A DNA stretch of 52,960 bases from Nitrosomonadales bacterium (GCA_016223025.1 JACRPU010000046.1:1-52960), one strand, 5' to 3'. Shown: positions 1 to 8,321, counted from the first letter of the stretch. A program made the numbers and translations. Notes: generated by a model not told the origin, from the letters alone.

Positions 1-151
1 GTGAATGGTGGCGGGTCGAGTTAGGTTTCGCGGTCCGAAGCCTTCAAAAAGTTTCGCGACCTCAGCCCCTGCGCGACAACGCACACCCGTAGTGTCTTTC
101 ATTATCGGGGGCGCTGCGCTACTGCTGCATGAAAGTTAGGAGAGAAGCATC

Positions 152-1042
152 ATGCTCAAACAAACTTTGATTGCAGTAGCCATAGGCGCTTTGGCGTTGA
201 GCGCGCAGAGCGCGATGGCGCAACAATTTAATGGCGGCCTTCCTGCCGCTTGGACCTGCGTAGGCAGTTGCGGTACTTCCGGCGCCGACGGTGTGGTGAT
301 ACTGCCGCCCAACCCCCTGAGCAACCAATATGGGTGGGTGTCAACCTCTCAAGGCGTAACCGGGGTCAGCCCCTTTAACCCTCCGGCTTCCGAGGCAGGC
401 AATACGAATGGCTCAACACTAACGTCTAATGCATTCCACGCAAACGCTGGTGATCAACTGGATTTTTACTTCAATTACGTGACCAGCGATGGCGGAACCT
501 TCACAGACTATGGCTGGTCCCGCCTGTTGAACGCTGGAGATTCCTCCTTGGCGGCCATCCTTTTCACCGCTCGCACCGAGCCGTCTGGCTCCATCATCCC
601 CGGGCAGGACCTGCCTGCTCCCAATGCTACTTTGGCGCCATCCGGCGTACCCATTATTGATGCCGGGTACAGCCCGCTCGTTGGGGGCGGCTCGGATACC
701 GGCCCCAACTGGACACCGCTGGGATCGGGGGGGGACGGCAAATGCTGGGATGCGGGTTGCGGCTATACCGGCTGGGTTCTGGCAAGCTACACCATCGCCA
801 CGGCGGGCGCTTACAGGCTGGAGTTCGGCGTAACCAACTGGGATGACCAGGCATGGGATTCAGGCATGGCATTCGATGGGGTCACCATTGCAGGTGTTCA
901 AGTTGATGACGATACAAGACGCGAACCGGAATATGATGATGACAACTACGCGCCGGTTCCGGAACCCGAAACCTACGCCATGCTGCTGGCGGGCTTGGGT
1001 TTGCTGGGATTTACCGCGCGCCACAGGAAGCAAAGCGTCTAA
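152..1042 (+). CDS. Exported PEP-CTERM sorting-domain protein
   Basis: Encodes a 296-residue secreted protein of unknown biochemical role. Residues 1-23 form a classical signal peptide ending in AMAQ. The middle is rich in Gly, Asn, Thr and aromatic residues, as in extracellular or surface proteins. The C-terminus carries the PEP-CTERM signature: [10 protein letters not shown], a short hydrophobic helix ([10 protein letters not shown]) and a basic tail (RHRK). Such tails are recognised by an exosortase; none lies in this window. An acidic linker ([13 protein letters not shown]) precedes the tail. A good ribosome binding site (AGGAGAG) lies about 10 bases before the ATG. PEP-CTERM proteins are usually linked to exopolysaccharide or biofilm matrix, but nothing here fixes the role. 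Confidence 0.85.
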   Translation: MLKQTLIAVAIGALALSAQSAMAQQFNGGLPAAWTCVGSCGTSGADGVVILPPNPLSNQYGWVSTSQGVTGVSPFNPPASEAGNTNGSTLTSNAFHANAGDQLDFYFNYVTSDGGTFTDYGWSRLLNAGDSSLAAILFTARTEPSGSIIPGQDLPAPNATLAPSGVPIIDAGYSPLVGGGSDTGPNWTPLGSGGDGKCWDAGCGYTGWVLASYTIATAGAYRLEFGVTNWDDQAWDSGMAFDGVTIAGVQVDDDTRREPEYDDDNYAPVPEPETYAMLLAGLGLLGFTARHRKQSV

Positions 1043-1080
1043 CCAGATTTGCCGCGAAATAAACCTGCTCCGCTCGCCCT

Positions 1081-1437
1081 GCGCCTGTTACGGCGCAGAA
1101 AAACAAAACCGGCGAGCTACGCGAAACCCGGGAAGCGAACACCGGCATTCTGCTCGCGCCCACGGAATACCTGCGCGAGTGGCTGGCGAAACTGCGGAAC
1201 AGCAACGCCCAGGGCGAGTACTACCTCACCGATATAGTCGGCATGGCCGCCAGGCAAGGCACCGCGTCCATACCGTGCAGCCCGCGCACGAATGGGAGAT
1301 TCTGGGCATCAACAGCAAGGCGCAACTGGCCGCGCTGGAGCGCACCTGGCAGCGCGAGCAGGCGCAACGCCTGCTGGAACAGGGCGTCACCCTGGCCGAC
1401 CCGGCGCTCACCCTGGCCGACCCGGCGCGCCTGAGTA
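1081..1437 (+). pseudogene. glmU: Decayed internal fragment of glmU
   Basis: About 110 codons resemble the middle of GlmU, the bifunctional UDP-GlcNAc pyrophosphorylase/acetyltransferase. One frame (from about 1111) reads [20 protein letters not shown] and [16 protein letters not shown]. After a one-base shift near 1260 the next frame reads [20 protein letters not shown] and [13 protein letters not shown], the usual hinge before the acetyltransferase helix. There is no start, no nucleotidyltransferase N-terminus and no left-handed beta-helix. A 21-bp direct duplication (1386-1406 and 1407-1427) repeats the [14 protein letters not shown] codons. This is a relic; an intact glmU is expected elsewhere because the gene is normally essential. 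Confidence 0.75.
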
Positions 1438-1610
1438 AAGGTTCCAGGCTCGAATTTCCCAATCAAAATTGTAGAAAACGTGTTCTGTAGTGTTTACTGA
1501 AGCCAGCTTCTTGATGAAGCAATGCGGTGAATTCTTGCTGCGTCAGCAGTATCCTTCATGCACCTTGCCGTTTGGCAATTCAATCGCGGTAGGCCGCCAG
1601 CCCGCGAGAA

Positions 1611-1647
1611 ATGAACAACCCCGTGCCAAAAGCACGGGGTTGTTCAT
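1611..1647. terminator. Strong bidirectional hairpin without a T-tract
   Basis: A perfect 16-bp inverted repeat (arms 1611-1626 and 1632-1647) with a 5-base CAAAA loop lies between the glmU scrap and the convergent response-regulator gene. It is probably a transcription block or RNA end for one or both sides, but no run of T follows on either strand, so intrinsic termination is not certain. The flanking sequence 1438-1610 and 1648-1766 shows no other recognisable feature. Confidence 0.5.
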
Positions 1648-1766
1648 TGTCTCGCCCCAAGTTGAAGTTTATCGCCGGCGCATCGGTCTGCATCATGAGC
1701 ATATCATTTCACTCCCCGCCAATCCGTGAATACCTGCGTTAGCCCGCAGCCAAATGCTTTTCCAGG

Positions 1767-2888
1767 TCAGAACAGAATTTCCACCAGGGTAATGTCGTCG
1801 CCAAAATCCACCCCGCCGCGATGTGTTTCCAGCAGCTTCAGCAAGTCTTCCGGCGCGTTCGATCCGGCAGCCATCCGGCACAGAAAATCCTCAACCCGCG
1901 CGCTGCCAAACAGCTCGCCTTCCGGGCTGCCCATCTCGGCAACCCCGTCGGAAAAGATATACAGCCGGTCTCCTTCCACGACATCGAGCGACGCCTGGCT
2001 ACCCAGGATGTCAATTTGCTCCAGAACGCCTAATGGCGTGCTCCGCGACTCGAACCTTTTTTGCGCCTTGCATTCCCGCACAAGAACGCATTGCGGCATA
2101 CCGGCATTCCAGAGCCTGGCTTCTTTCCTGTCTGCGGAAATTTCGGCAAGGCAGCAGACCATGAATACGTTGGCGGGCAACTGCCGGTACATCACGGTAT
2201 TGATTTCCTCCAGCGTCGTTTCCACGCTTTTGCCTTCCAGCAGCCGGGTATAGAAAACGTAGGTAATCAACGGTGCGGCCACCGCCGCCGGCAAGCCGTG
2301 CCCGGTGAAATCGCCGGCCAGCACCCACTGCCGCCCGTCCGGCGTAAACGAGGAAAGGAGAATATCCCCGTTGCTGCGGTTTACCGGAGAAACCAGATAG
2401 CGCAAAAACCGGTCATCGAAATGCCTGCACGCGCGCATGCGCGCGATGATGTCTTCCACCAGCTCTCTTTCCTGGAGCAGCGCGCGGTTTTGTTGCTCCA
2501 GCCTTACCCTGGCATCGCGCAGTGCCAGATGGGTGTGGGCTCGCGCCCGCACGATGGAGGGATTGACAGGTTTGGTGAGATAGTCAACCGCTCCCAGTTC
2601 CAGCCCTTTCAGCTCGCCTTCCATTTCGGAAATGGCAGTGACGAAAATCACCGGGATGCCGCGCGTGTTTTCGCTCTCCCGCAACCGCCGCATGACCTCG
2701 TAGCCATCCATTTCTGGCATCATGATATCCAGCAGGATCAGGTCCGGCCTGGGCTCGGTTGCGGCAATCTTTAACGCCAGCGCGCCGTTCAATGCCGGGC
2801 GGACGATATAGTCGTTTTTCAGCGTTTCCTTCAGGACATCAATGTTTGCCGGCGTGTCGTCCACGACGAGGATGGATGGTTTTTTCAT
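1767..2888 (-). CDS. Response regulator with PP2C/SpoIIE-type phosphatase output
   Basis: A two-domain signalling protein of 373 residues. Residues 1-120 are a receiver domain: ILVVDDTPANID holds the acidic pocket, LILLDIMMPEMDGYEV the phosphoacceptor Asp, and the conserved Lys is in YLTKPVNP. A coiled-coil linker (ARVRLEQQNRALLQERELVED) leads to a SpoIIE-like PPM serine phosphatase domain with metal-binding segments around LAGDFTGHGLPAA, LYIFSDGVAE and DFGDDITLVE. Related proteins dephosphorylate anti-sigma antagonists in partner-switching pathways; no such partner is visible nearby. The start MKKPSIL at 2888 gives the usual receiver N-terminus. An upstream in-frame ATG at 2993 would add 35 unrelated residues. 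No strong ribosome binding site distinguishes the two starts. Confidence 0.85.
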   Translation of the reverse strand: MKKPSILVVDDTPANIDVLKETLKNDYIVRPALNGALALKIAATEPRPDLILLDIMMPEMDGYEVMRRLRESENTRGIPVIFVTAISEMEGELKGLELGAVDYLTKPVNPSIVRARAHTHLALRDARVRLEQQNRALLQERELVEDIIARMRACRHFDDRFLRYLVSPVNRSNGDILLSSFTPDGRQWVLAGDFTGHGLPAAVAAPLITYVFYTRLLEGKSVETTLEEINTVMYRQLPANVFMVCCLAEISADRKEARLWNAGMPQCVLVRECKAQKRFESRSTPLGVLEQIDILGSQASLDVVEGDRLYIFSDGVAEMGSPEGELFGSARVEDFLCRMAAGSNAPEDLLKLLETHRGGVDFGDDITLVEILF

Positions 2889-3030
2889 AGATTGTTGACT
2901 TGTGGCATCAGCCGTCAGCCCATACAGTTTTGTGCCTCTTAACAAAGTGCAGCAAGGCTTGGGGTTACATACTACAGACAGCCAGCGGTTCATGGAAGCT
3001 CAACGGGGCTCCAAGCGTGCGCGCCAATAC

Positions 3031-3064
3031 TAACGTGAAACTCGCGCAGCGAGATTCACGTTAA
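3031..3064. repeat. Dispersed palindromic repeat (cgtgaaactcgcgcagcgag family), copy 1
   Basis: Arms of about 15 bases (3031-3045 and 3049-3063 region) pair with one mismatch around a three-base loop. The core CGTGAAACTCGCGCAGCGAG recurs at 18524-18543 and, with one change, at about 6123-6142. It resembles a small REP-like element sitting in the glyA upstream region. Confidence 0.6.
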
Positions 3065-3108
3065 TACCACGGCTAATACCGCCAACAGGCTTCCCATGCC
3101 CGCCGTGG

Positions 3109-3114
3109 TAAAAT
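3109..3114 (+). promoter_or_regulatory. Putative -10 element of glyA promoter
   Basis: TAAAAT about 43 bases before the glyA ATG. It is part of a 15-base string (TAAAATGCGCGCCTT) that is repeated exactly ahead of trpC at 35619. No convincing -35 hexamer is visible at normal spacing, so the call rests on the match between the two upstream regions. Confidence 0.35.
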
Positions 3115-3156
3115 GCGCGCCTTTTCCACTCCCCGTTATTATTTGGAAGGCTTGCC

Positions 3157-4404
3157 ATGTTCTCCAGAAGAAACACCATCGCCCACACCGACCCGGAACT
3201 CTGGGCGGCAATCCAGAACGAAAACCGCCGCCAGGAAGACCATATTGAGCTGATCGCCTCCGAAAACTACGCCAGCCCGGCGGTGATGGAGGCGCAGGGC
3301 TGCCAGATGACCAACAAGTATGCGGAAGGCTATCCGGGCAAGCGCTATTACGGCGGCTGCGAATATGTGGACGTGGCCGAGCAACTGGCGATCGACCGCG
3401 TGAAGGCGCTGTTCGGCGCGGAATATGCCAACGTGCAGCCGAATTCCGGTTCGCAGGCGAACCAGGGGGTGTACATGTCGGTGCTTAAACCCGGCGACAC
3501 CATCCTCGGCCTGTCGCTGGCGCATGGCGGGCACCTGACGCACGGCGCGTCGGTCAATGCCAGCGGCAAGCTGTACAACGCCATCCAGTACGGCCTGAAC
3601 GAAAAAGAGGAGATCGATTACGACCAGGTGCAGGCATTGGCCACGGCGCACAAGCCGAAGATGATCGTGGCAGGCGCGTCGGCCTACGCGCTGGTGATGG
3701 ACTGGAAGCGCTTCCGCGCGATCGCCGACAGCGTCGGCGCGTACCTGTTCGTGGACATGGCGCACTACGCCGGCCTGATCGCGGCGGGCGTGTACCCCAG
3801 CCCGGTCGGCATCGCGGATTTTGTCACCACCACCACCCACAAGACCCTGCGCGGCCCGCGCGGCGGCGTTATCCTCGCCAAGGCGGAATACGAGAAAGTG
3901 CTGAACTCGGCCATTTTCCCCGGCATCCAGGGCGGCCCGCTGATGCATGTCATCGCGGCCAAGGCGGTAGCGTTCAAGGAAGCGGCCGGCAAGGAATTCA
4001 AGACCTACCAGAGACAGGTGGTGGACAACGCGCGCGTGATGGCCAAGGTGCTGCAGGAGCGCGGCTTGCGCATCGTGTCCGGGCGCACCGATTGCCACCT
4101 ATTCCTGGTGGACTTGCAACCCAAGAACATCACCGGCAAGGACGCCGAGGCGGCGCTGGAGCGAGCGCACATCACGGTAAACAAGAATGCCATCCCCAAC
4201 GACCCGCAAAAGCCGTTCGTCACCAGCGGCATCCGCATCGGCAGCCCGGCAATCACCACGCGCGGCTTCCAGGAGCTGGAAGCCGAGAAGCTGGCGCACC
4301 TGATCGCCGACGTGCTCGACGCGCCGCATGACGATGCCGTGATCGCGCGCGTAACGGGCGAAGTGAAGAAGCTGTGCGAGAAATTTCCGGTGTATGGAGA
4401 GTAA
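3157..4404 (+). CDS. glyA: Serine hydroxymethyltransferase
   Basis: Converts serine plus tetrahydrofolate to glycine and 5,10-methylene-THF in the cytosol, supplying one-carbon units; it is PLP dependent. The 415-residue product has normal family length and contains ENYASPAV near the N-terminus, [24 protein letters not shown], and the PLP lysine motif [14 protein letters not shown]. The ATG at 3157 gives the standard MFSRRNTIA start. A purine-rich TTGGAAGG lies upstream as ribosome binding site. It heads a same-strand series with nrdR, ribD and ribE, a common betaproteobacterial order. Downstream folA (10636) belongs to the same folate cycle but is not linked in transcription. Confidence 0.97.
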   Translation: MFSRRNTIAHTDPELWAAIQNENRRQEDHIELIASENYASPAVMEAQGCQMTNKYAEGYPGKRYYGGCEYVDVAEQLAIDRVKALFGAEYANVQPNSGSQANQGVYMSVLKPGDTILGLSLAHGGHLTHGASVNASGKLYNAIQYGLNEKEEIDYDQVQALATAHKPKMIVAGASAYALVMDWKRFRAIADSVGAYLFVDMAHYAGLIAAGVYPSPVGIADFVTTTTHKTLRGPRGGVILAKAEYEKVLNSAIFPGIQGGPLMHVIAAKAVAFKEAAGKEFKTYQRQVVDNARVMAKVLQERGLRIVSGRTDCHLFLVDLQPKNITGKDAEAALERAHITVNKNAIPNDPQKPFVTSGIRIGSPAITTRGFQELEAEKLAHLIADVLDAPHDDAVIARVTGEVKKLCEKFPVYGE

Positions 4405-4448
4405 GCCAGTAGCCTGTAGCAGGTAGCGTGTAGCCACCCCCGGCTTTT

Positions 4449-4480
4449 GCTACCAGCTACCAGCTACCAGCTACCAGCTA
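4449..4480 (+). repeat. Tandem GCTACCA heptamer array before nrdR
   Basis: Four perfect 7-bp GCTACCA units followed by GCTA, the last base being the A of the nrdR start codon. The 40 bases upstream hold several GTAGC/GGTAGC strings (for example at about 4409-4434) that could pair with the array, so copy-number change might alter leader structure. The array occupies the position where a ribosome binding site would be expected. Confidence 0.8.
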
Positions 4481-4959
4481 TGAAATGCCCCTTCTGTAAA
4501 GGCCCCGACACCCAGGTGGTGGACACGCGCGAGAGCGAGGAAGGCGACAGCATCCGCCGCCGCCGCCGCTGCCTCTCCTGCGAAAAACGCTTCACCACCT
4601 TCGAGACGGTGGAGTTGCGCATGCCGCAGGTGGTCAAGCAGAACGGGATGCGCAGCGAGTTCGACGAGGAAAAGCTGCGCACCAGCTTCGCGCGCGCGCT
4701 GCACAAGCGCCCGGTTCCCACCGAACTGGTGGATGCCGCGATTGATAACGTGACGCAGAAAGTTTTCGCGCTCGGCGAGCGCGAAGTCGGCTCGCGCCAG
4801 ATCGGCGAAATGGTGATGAAGGAATTGCTGCGGCTGGACAAAGTGGCTTACATCCGCTTCGCTTCGGTGTACAAGAGCTTCCAGGATGTGGGCGATTTCG
4901 CCGAAGCGGTCGAGGCCGTGCGCAAGACCCCGGCGCGGCGGAAGCCAAAACAAACCTAG
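4480..4959 (+). CDS. nrdR: Transcriptional repressor NrdR
   Basis: A zinc-ribbon plus ATP-cone repressor of ribonucleotide reductase genes. The 159-residue protein begins [17 protein letters not shown], with the second zinc pair in [18 protein letters not shown]. An ATP-cone follows ([22 protein letters not shown] through DVGDFAEAV). The start at 4480 matches the invariant MxCPFC N-terminus; an earlier in-frame ATG at 4447 would translate the heptamer array and is unlikely. No clear Shine-Dalgarno sequence precedes the ATG because the tandem array occupies that place. The stop lies 15 bases before ribD, so co-transcription is likely. Confidence 0.95.
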   Translation: MKCPFCKGPDTQVVDTRESEEGDSIRRRRRCLSCEKRFTTFETVELRMPQVVKQNGMRSEFDEEKLRTSFARALHKRPVPTELVDAAIDNVTQKVFALGEREVGSRQIGEMVMKELLRLDKVAYIRFASVYKSFQDVGDFAEAVEAVRKTPARRKPKQT

Positions 4960-4974
4960 CATTATTTCCAGCTC

Positions 4975-6081
4975 ATGTTCAGTCATCAGGACAGCGTGTG
5001 GATGGCGCGGGCGCTGCGCCTGGCGGAGCGCGGCCTGCACACCTCCAGCCCCAACCCGCGCGTCGGTTGCGTGCTGGTGCGCGATGGCGAGGTGCTGGGC
5101 GAGGGATGGCACGAGCGCGCCGGAGAACCTCATGCTGAAATCCATGCGCTGCGCGCGGCGGGCGAGGCGGCGCGCGGCGCGACCGCCTATGTCACGCTGG
5201 AGCCATGCAGCCACCATGGCCGCACCCCGCCTTGCGCGGATGCGCTGATACAAGCAGGCGTGGCGCGCGTGGTGGCGGCGGCGCAAGACCCCAATCCGCA
5301 GGTGGCCGGGCAAGGCATAGAGAAGCTGCGCGACGCGGGCATCGAAGTGGAATGCGGCTTGATGGAAACCTCCGCGCGCGAACTGAATATCGGTTTCTTT
5401 GCGCGCATGGCGCGCGGCATGCCGTGGGTAAGGAGCAAAATCGCGGCAAGCCTGGACGGGCGCACCGCGCTGGCCAACGGCGCGAGCAAGTGGATCACCG
5501 GCCCGGCCGCGCGGCAGGATGTGCAGCGCTGGCGCGCGCGCTCCTGCGCCGCGCTCACCGGCATTGGTACTGTACTCGCGGACAATCCCCAACTCAATGT
5601 GCGGGGCATCGAGACTTCGCGCCAGCCGCTACGCGTGGTGGTGGACAGTTATTTGCGCCTGCCGCTGGATGCGCGCATTCTGCATGCGCCGGAGGCCGGG
5701 AATGCCGGAAAAGTTCTGGTTTATACCGGCACGCGGGACGACAGGAAAATCGCCGCTCTCGAAAACACGGATGCACAAGTGGCGGTACTGGCGGATGCAA
5801 ACGGGCGAGTGGATCTGGGCGCCATGCTGCGCGATCTTGCTGCGCGCGGCTGCAACGAAGTGCTGGTGGAGGCAGGCAGCGGGTTGAACGGCTCGCTGCT
5901 GCAAGCCGGGCTGGTGGATGAGCTGGTGCTGTACTTTGCCCCGCAGTTGCTGGGGGACGGGGCGCGCGGCATGGCGGCGCTGGGTGAATTAACGGCACTC
6001 GACCAGCGTATCGAACTGGAATGGCAGGATGTGCGCAATGTCGGCAAGGATTTGCGCATCGTTGCGCGCGTGAAGAAATAA
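4975..6081 (+). CDS. ribD: Bifunctional riboflavin biosynthesis deaminase/reductase RibD
   Basis: Catalyses the second and third steps of riboflavin synthesis: deamination of the diaminohydroxy-pyrimidine nucleotide, then NADPH reduction of the ribosyl chain. The N-terminal half shows the cytidine-deaminase-like zinc site (GEPHAEIHAL, then EPCSHHGRTPPC). The C-terminal reductase domain starts near residue 145 (WVRSKIAASLDGRTA, GASKWITG) and contains VLVEAGSGLNGSLL. Length 368 is typical. The gene follows nrdR by 15 bases and precedes ribE across a 149-bp gap filled with repeats. Confidence 0.96.
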   Translation: MFSHQDSVWMARALRLAERGLHTSSPNPRVGCVLVRDGEVLGEGWHERAGEPHAEIHALRAAGEAARGATAYVTLEPCSHHGRTPPCADALIQAGVARVVAAAQDPNPQVAGQGIEKLRDAGIEVECGLMETSARELNIGFFARMARGMPWVRSKIAASLDGRTALANGASKWITGPAARQDVQRWRARSCAALTGIGTVLADNPQLNVRGIETSRQPLRVVVDSYLRLPLDARILHAPEAGNAGKVLVYTGTRDDRKIAALENTDAQVAVLADANGRVDLGAMLRDLAARGCNEVLVEAGSGLNGSLLQAGLVDELVLYFAPQLLGDGARGMAALGELTALDQRIELEWQDVRNVGKDLRIVARVKK

Positions 6082-6088
6082 TTGCTTG

Positions 6089-6211
6089 TCATTCCCGCGA
6101 ACGCGGTAATCCATCTGTTTGACGTGAACCTCGCGCAGCGAGACAAAACCTTTTTGCCCGCTACGCGGGAGCCATTCAATTAACTGGATTCCCGCTTACG
6201 CGGGAATGACG
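6089..6211. repeat. Paired REP-like palindromes between ribD and ribE
   Basis: Two opposed copies of a CATTCCCGCGNACGCGGGAAT-type palindrome flank this interval: CATTCCCGCGAACGCGGTAA at the left and GGATTCCCGCTTACGCGGGA at the right. Between them is a variant of the cgtgaa-ctcgcgcagcgag repeat. This is the usual architecture of a paired REP unit in noncoding DNA. It may cap or stabilise the ribD transcript. Confidence 0.7.
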
Positions 6212-6230
6212 TAATAAAGGGAGTTTGGAA

Positions 6231-6818
6231 ATGTTCAGCGGCATCATTGCAGATGTAGGCACCATTACCCGCGCCGAAGACCGCAACGGGGGATTGCGCC
6301 TTACCGTGGCTACCCGGGCGCTCGGCATGGAAGATGTGGGTCTGGGCGACAGCATCGCGGTGAACGGTGTGTGCCTGACCGCGGTGGAGAAGGGGGGCGA
6401 TTCGTTCACCGTGGATGTGTCGCGCGAAACGCTGAACTGTACGGTCGGCCTGGAGCGGCAAGGAGCGCGCGTCAACCTGGAAAAGGCGCTGCGCCTGGCA
6501 GACCGGCTGGGCGGCCACCTGGTGAGCGGGCATGTGGACGGGGTCGGCGAGGTGGTGGAATTCAGCGACCTCGCCGAGAGCTGGAAGCTCGCCGTGCGCG
6601 CCCCGCAACCGCTGGCGAAATATATTGCGGTAAAAGGCTCCATCACCATCAACGGCGTCAGCCTGACGGTGAACCAGGTTGAGGGTGCGGTGTTCTGCGT
6701 CAACCTGATCCCGCACACGCTGGCCGTGACCACGCTGAACGAGCTGCGCGCAGGCGCGCGGGTAAACCTGGAAATAGACCTGATCGCGCGTTACGTCGAG
6801 CGGATGCGCGAGGTTTAA
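6231..6818 (+). CDS. ribE: Riboflavin synthase, alpha subunit
   Basis: Dismutates two 6,7-dimethyl-8-ribityllumazines into riboflavin plus a pyrimidine. The 195-residue protein has two similar lumazine-binding barrels: MFSGIIADVGTI at the start of the first, LGDSIAVNGVCLTAV in it, and VKGSITINGVSLTVN in the second. GHLVSGHVDGVG links the halves. The ATG at 6231 gives the family N-terminus MFSGII and has GGGAG six bases upstream; the in-frame TTG at 6225 is disfavoured. The ribBA and ribH genes that often follow are absent here; the sequence downstream switches to an opposing toxin-antitoxin-like pair. Confidence 0.96.
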   Translation: MFSGIIADVGTITRAEDRNGGLRLTVATRALGMEDVGLGDSIAVNGVCLTAVEKGGDSFTVDVSRETLNCTVGLERQGARVNLEKALRLADRLGGHLVSGHVDGVGEVVEFSDLAESWKLAVRAPQPLAKYIAVKGSITINGVSLTVNQVEGAVFCVNLIPHTLAVTTLNELRAGARVNLEIDLIARYVERMREV

Positions 6819-6860
6819 TATAGCGCAGCGCCGATATGTGTACCGCCCCTTTGCACTTGC

Positions 6861-7195
6861 TCACAACATGACAAGATAGGTGGATTCCGGGTTGCTCTCC
6901 AACAACCGGATGTCTTCCAGCTTGTGTTGCGGAGGATAAATTCGATCTGTCTGGTGGTGCAGTTGCCACGACGAACCCAAACAACCTTTGGCGGTGAACC
7001 GTACAACAGGCTCATCTCGTGAAAATCCGAATCCTTGCTGACCAGGATGTAGCAGTGTTCTCTTGCATACTCCCATGCCTCGCGATCCGGCGCTGCACCC
7101 AGCCCAATCCGGGCGACATGCCGGGATTGCGGGAAAATATCCGCCAATCCCGAAACAAGCGAAGGCGCAAGGTTCTCGTCAAACAGGAGTTTCAA
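6861..7195 (-). pseudogene. DUF5615 PIN-like toxin, frameshifted near its C-terminus
   Basis: The N-terminal 90 residues are a DUF5615/Mut7-C-like PIN-type nuclease domain: MKLLFDENLAPSLV, DREAWEYAREH, LVSKDSDFHEMSLL, VVWVRRGNCTTRQIEFILR. The expected C-terminal helix (HKLEDIRLLESNPESTYLVM) lies in a different frame, so a one-base shift occurred around 6925-6935. Reading straight on gives an unrelated tail ending at 6815. Its start codon overlaps the stop of the upstream DUF433 gene (7192) by four bases, as in a toxin-antitoxin operon. The shift could be a real inactivation or a sequence error. Confidence 0.7.
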
Positions 7196-7380
7196 GCATT
7201 CACCGCAAGCTGGTGATGTTCGCGGTCGGCGGCGTAAGCCAGGCAGGCCTGTATGTCCTCGGGCGTCATGCCTGATGCGAGATAATCCAGCACGTCATAA
7301 ACCGTGATGCGCAGCCCGCGTATGCAGGGCTTGCCGCCACGCTTTCCCGGCTCAATGGTGATGCGTTCTTTATAGTTCAT
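7192..7380 (-). CDS. DUF433 family antitoxin-like protein
   Basis: A 62-residue protein with the DUF433 pattern ITIEPGKRGGKPCIRGLRITVYDVLDYLASGMTPEDI, a compact helix-turn-helix-like fold. Family members commonly sit directly upstream of DUF5615 PIN-like genes, and here the two genes overlap by four bases (ATGA). It is therefore probably the antitoxin and autoregulator of the pair. A strong ribosome binding site (GGAGG) precedes the ATG. The role as antitoxin is inferred from family and context. Confidence 0.8.
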   Translation of the reverse strand: MNYKERITIEPGKRGGKPCIRGLRITVYDVLDYLASGMTPEDIQACLAYAADREHHQLAVNA

Positions 7381-7503
7381 GCCAGCCTCCAGAATAGTCG
7401 CAGTTTAACGTAATGGAATGGGCGCCCACTTCCCAATATGGCATCAAAGTGCCAAAGAAGCGGTGGCTTTACTACCGCTAACCATAGAAAGGGGCATCCA
7501 AAA

Positions 7504-7670
7504 ATGAAAACTACGACAATTGGCATTGATCTGGCAAAAATTGTTTCAGATACCCGGTGTGGATGAGCGCGCCAAGGTGGCGGTGCGCAAGCAATTGAAG
7601 CGCGCAGAGATGGCGAAAGCACTTCGCCAAACTGGAGCCGTGCTTGATCGGTATGGAGGTCGGGAGTCTG
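7504..7670 (+). pseudogene. N-terminal scrap of an IS110-family transposase
   Basis: The segment starts with MKTTTIGIDLAK, the typical DEDD-transposase N-terminus, then loses frame. A second frame reads FQIPGVDERAKVAVRKQLKR AEMAK and a third FAKLEPCLIGMEVG. At least two small indels are therefore present and the remaining 250 or so residues are missing. It is not closely related to the IS110 copy at the right edge of the window (MKEFSKFVGLDMHK). Confidence 0.75.
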
Positions 7671-7679
7671 GCTCGAACT

Positions 7680-7822
7680 GCCGCTAAGCCCGGCAATGCC
7701 GCCAAGAAATAATCCCCAGCACCAACATCCGTACTCTTGCCAGTCCCGGTTACCGAAGCAACGATTTCGCTGGTTTCAAGGTCAACCAGTGCCAGGGTTA
7801 TCTGGGTATCGGGAAATTTCAC
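7680..7822 (-). pseudogene. Possible lipoprotein (CsgG-like) fragment
   Basis: The minus strand reads MKFPDTQITLALVDLETSEI followed by VASVTGTGKSTDVGAGDYF. This resembles the 'VDxxTxEIxxSxxGxG' strand of CsgG/LpoB-like outer-membrane lipoproteins. It runs into antisense IS110 scrap at 7680, so any gene is truncated. Family assignment is tentative and based only on this motif. Confidence 0.3.
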
Positions 7823-7837
7823 CGCGCCTGCCGCACA

Positions 7838-8101
7838 TCATCCAGGCTCGCTGCGGTTCTTCGCGGGAGATGGAAATAATTTCGAGCGCGGCCCCTTTCC
7901 TTCAATACGCCGTTCTTCAAGCGCGAACAGGTCAAGATTTTCTGCAATCGTGCGGTCGCGGCTAAGGCTGTTTTTGCCAGGCTCGGTCAAGGTGCCGCGA
8001 TATTCGCGCATCTGCTCCGGCGTCAGGTCATCCACATAGGCCAGACCTTTCCGGATCAATTCGACCGCATATCCGCTTTCAAATACCGCTGTCAATGCCA
8101 C
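7838..8101 (-). pseudogene. glnS: Fragment of glutaminyl-tRNA synthetase gene
   Basis: About 50 residues match the class I GlnRS catalytic core: [34 protein letters not shown] and [13 protein letters not shown]. The KMSKS region, the HIGH region and the anticodon-binding barrels are missing, and the sequence on both sides is unrelated. It is a displaced relic; a full glnS must exist elsewhere. It adjoins other gene scraps, suggesting repeated insertion and deletion at this spot. Confidence 0.75.
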
Positions 8102-8144
8102 TTATTGATGCCATGATGCGTCACCGGGGATGGGCGGAATTGGC

Positions 8145-8299
8145 TTTGGAGTGCGGCGGGTGTCAACTCCGCATCCGGCTTGCCGGATAGCGGATTGCCT
8201 ACCTTTGGTGCTTGCCGCCGCTCTTGCACCCTGCGGGTGTTCTAAAGCGGGAGCAAGCTCCCGCACTCCAAAATTTCAGAGGCTCCCTGAAGATTATTC
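8145..8299 (-). repeat. MITE-like element (TTTGGAGTGCGG ends), copy A
   Basis: Inverted ends TTTGGAGTGCGG (8145-8156) and CCGCACTCCAAA (8261-8272) bound 128 bp. The interior includes a GCGGGAGCAAGCTCCCGC palindrome. Beyond the right end a further 25 bp (CAGAGGCTCCCTGAAGATT) are shared with copies at 26143 and 30240, so the mobile unit may be longer than the inverted ends suggest. Confidence 0.75.
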
Positions 8300-8321
8300 G
8301 GCAGCAGTTTGAATCGCTCCC

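Noticed and set aside
3061-3083. String resembling 16S rRNA (taatacc..ggctaatacc)
   Set aside because: Only about 20 bases of low-complexity similarity with no further rRNA sequence on either side.
4449-4480. Short regularly spaced repeats as a CRISPR array
   Set aside because: Seven-base units are directly abutting with no spacers, and no cas gene is present; same for 28831-28906.
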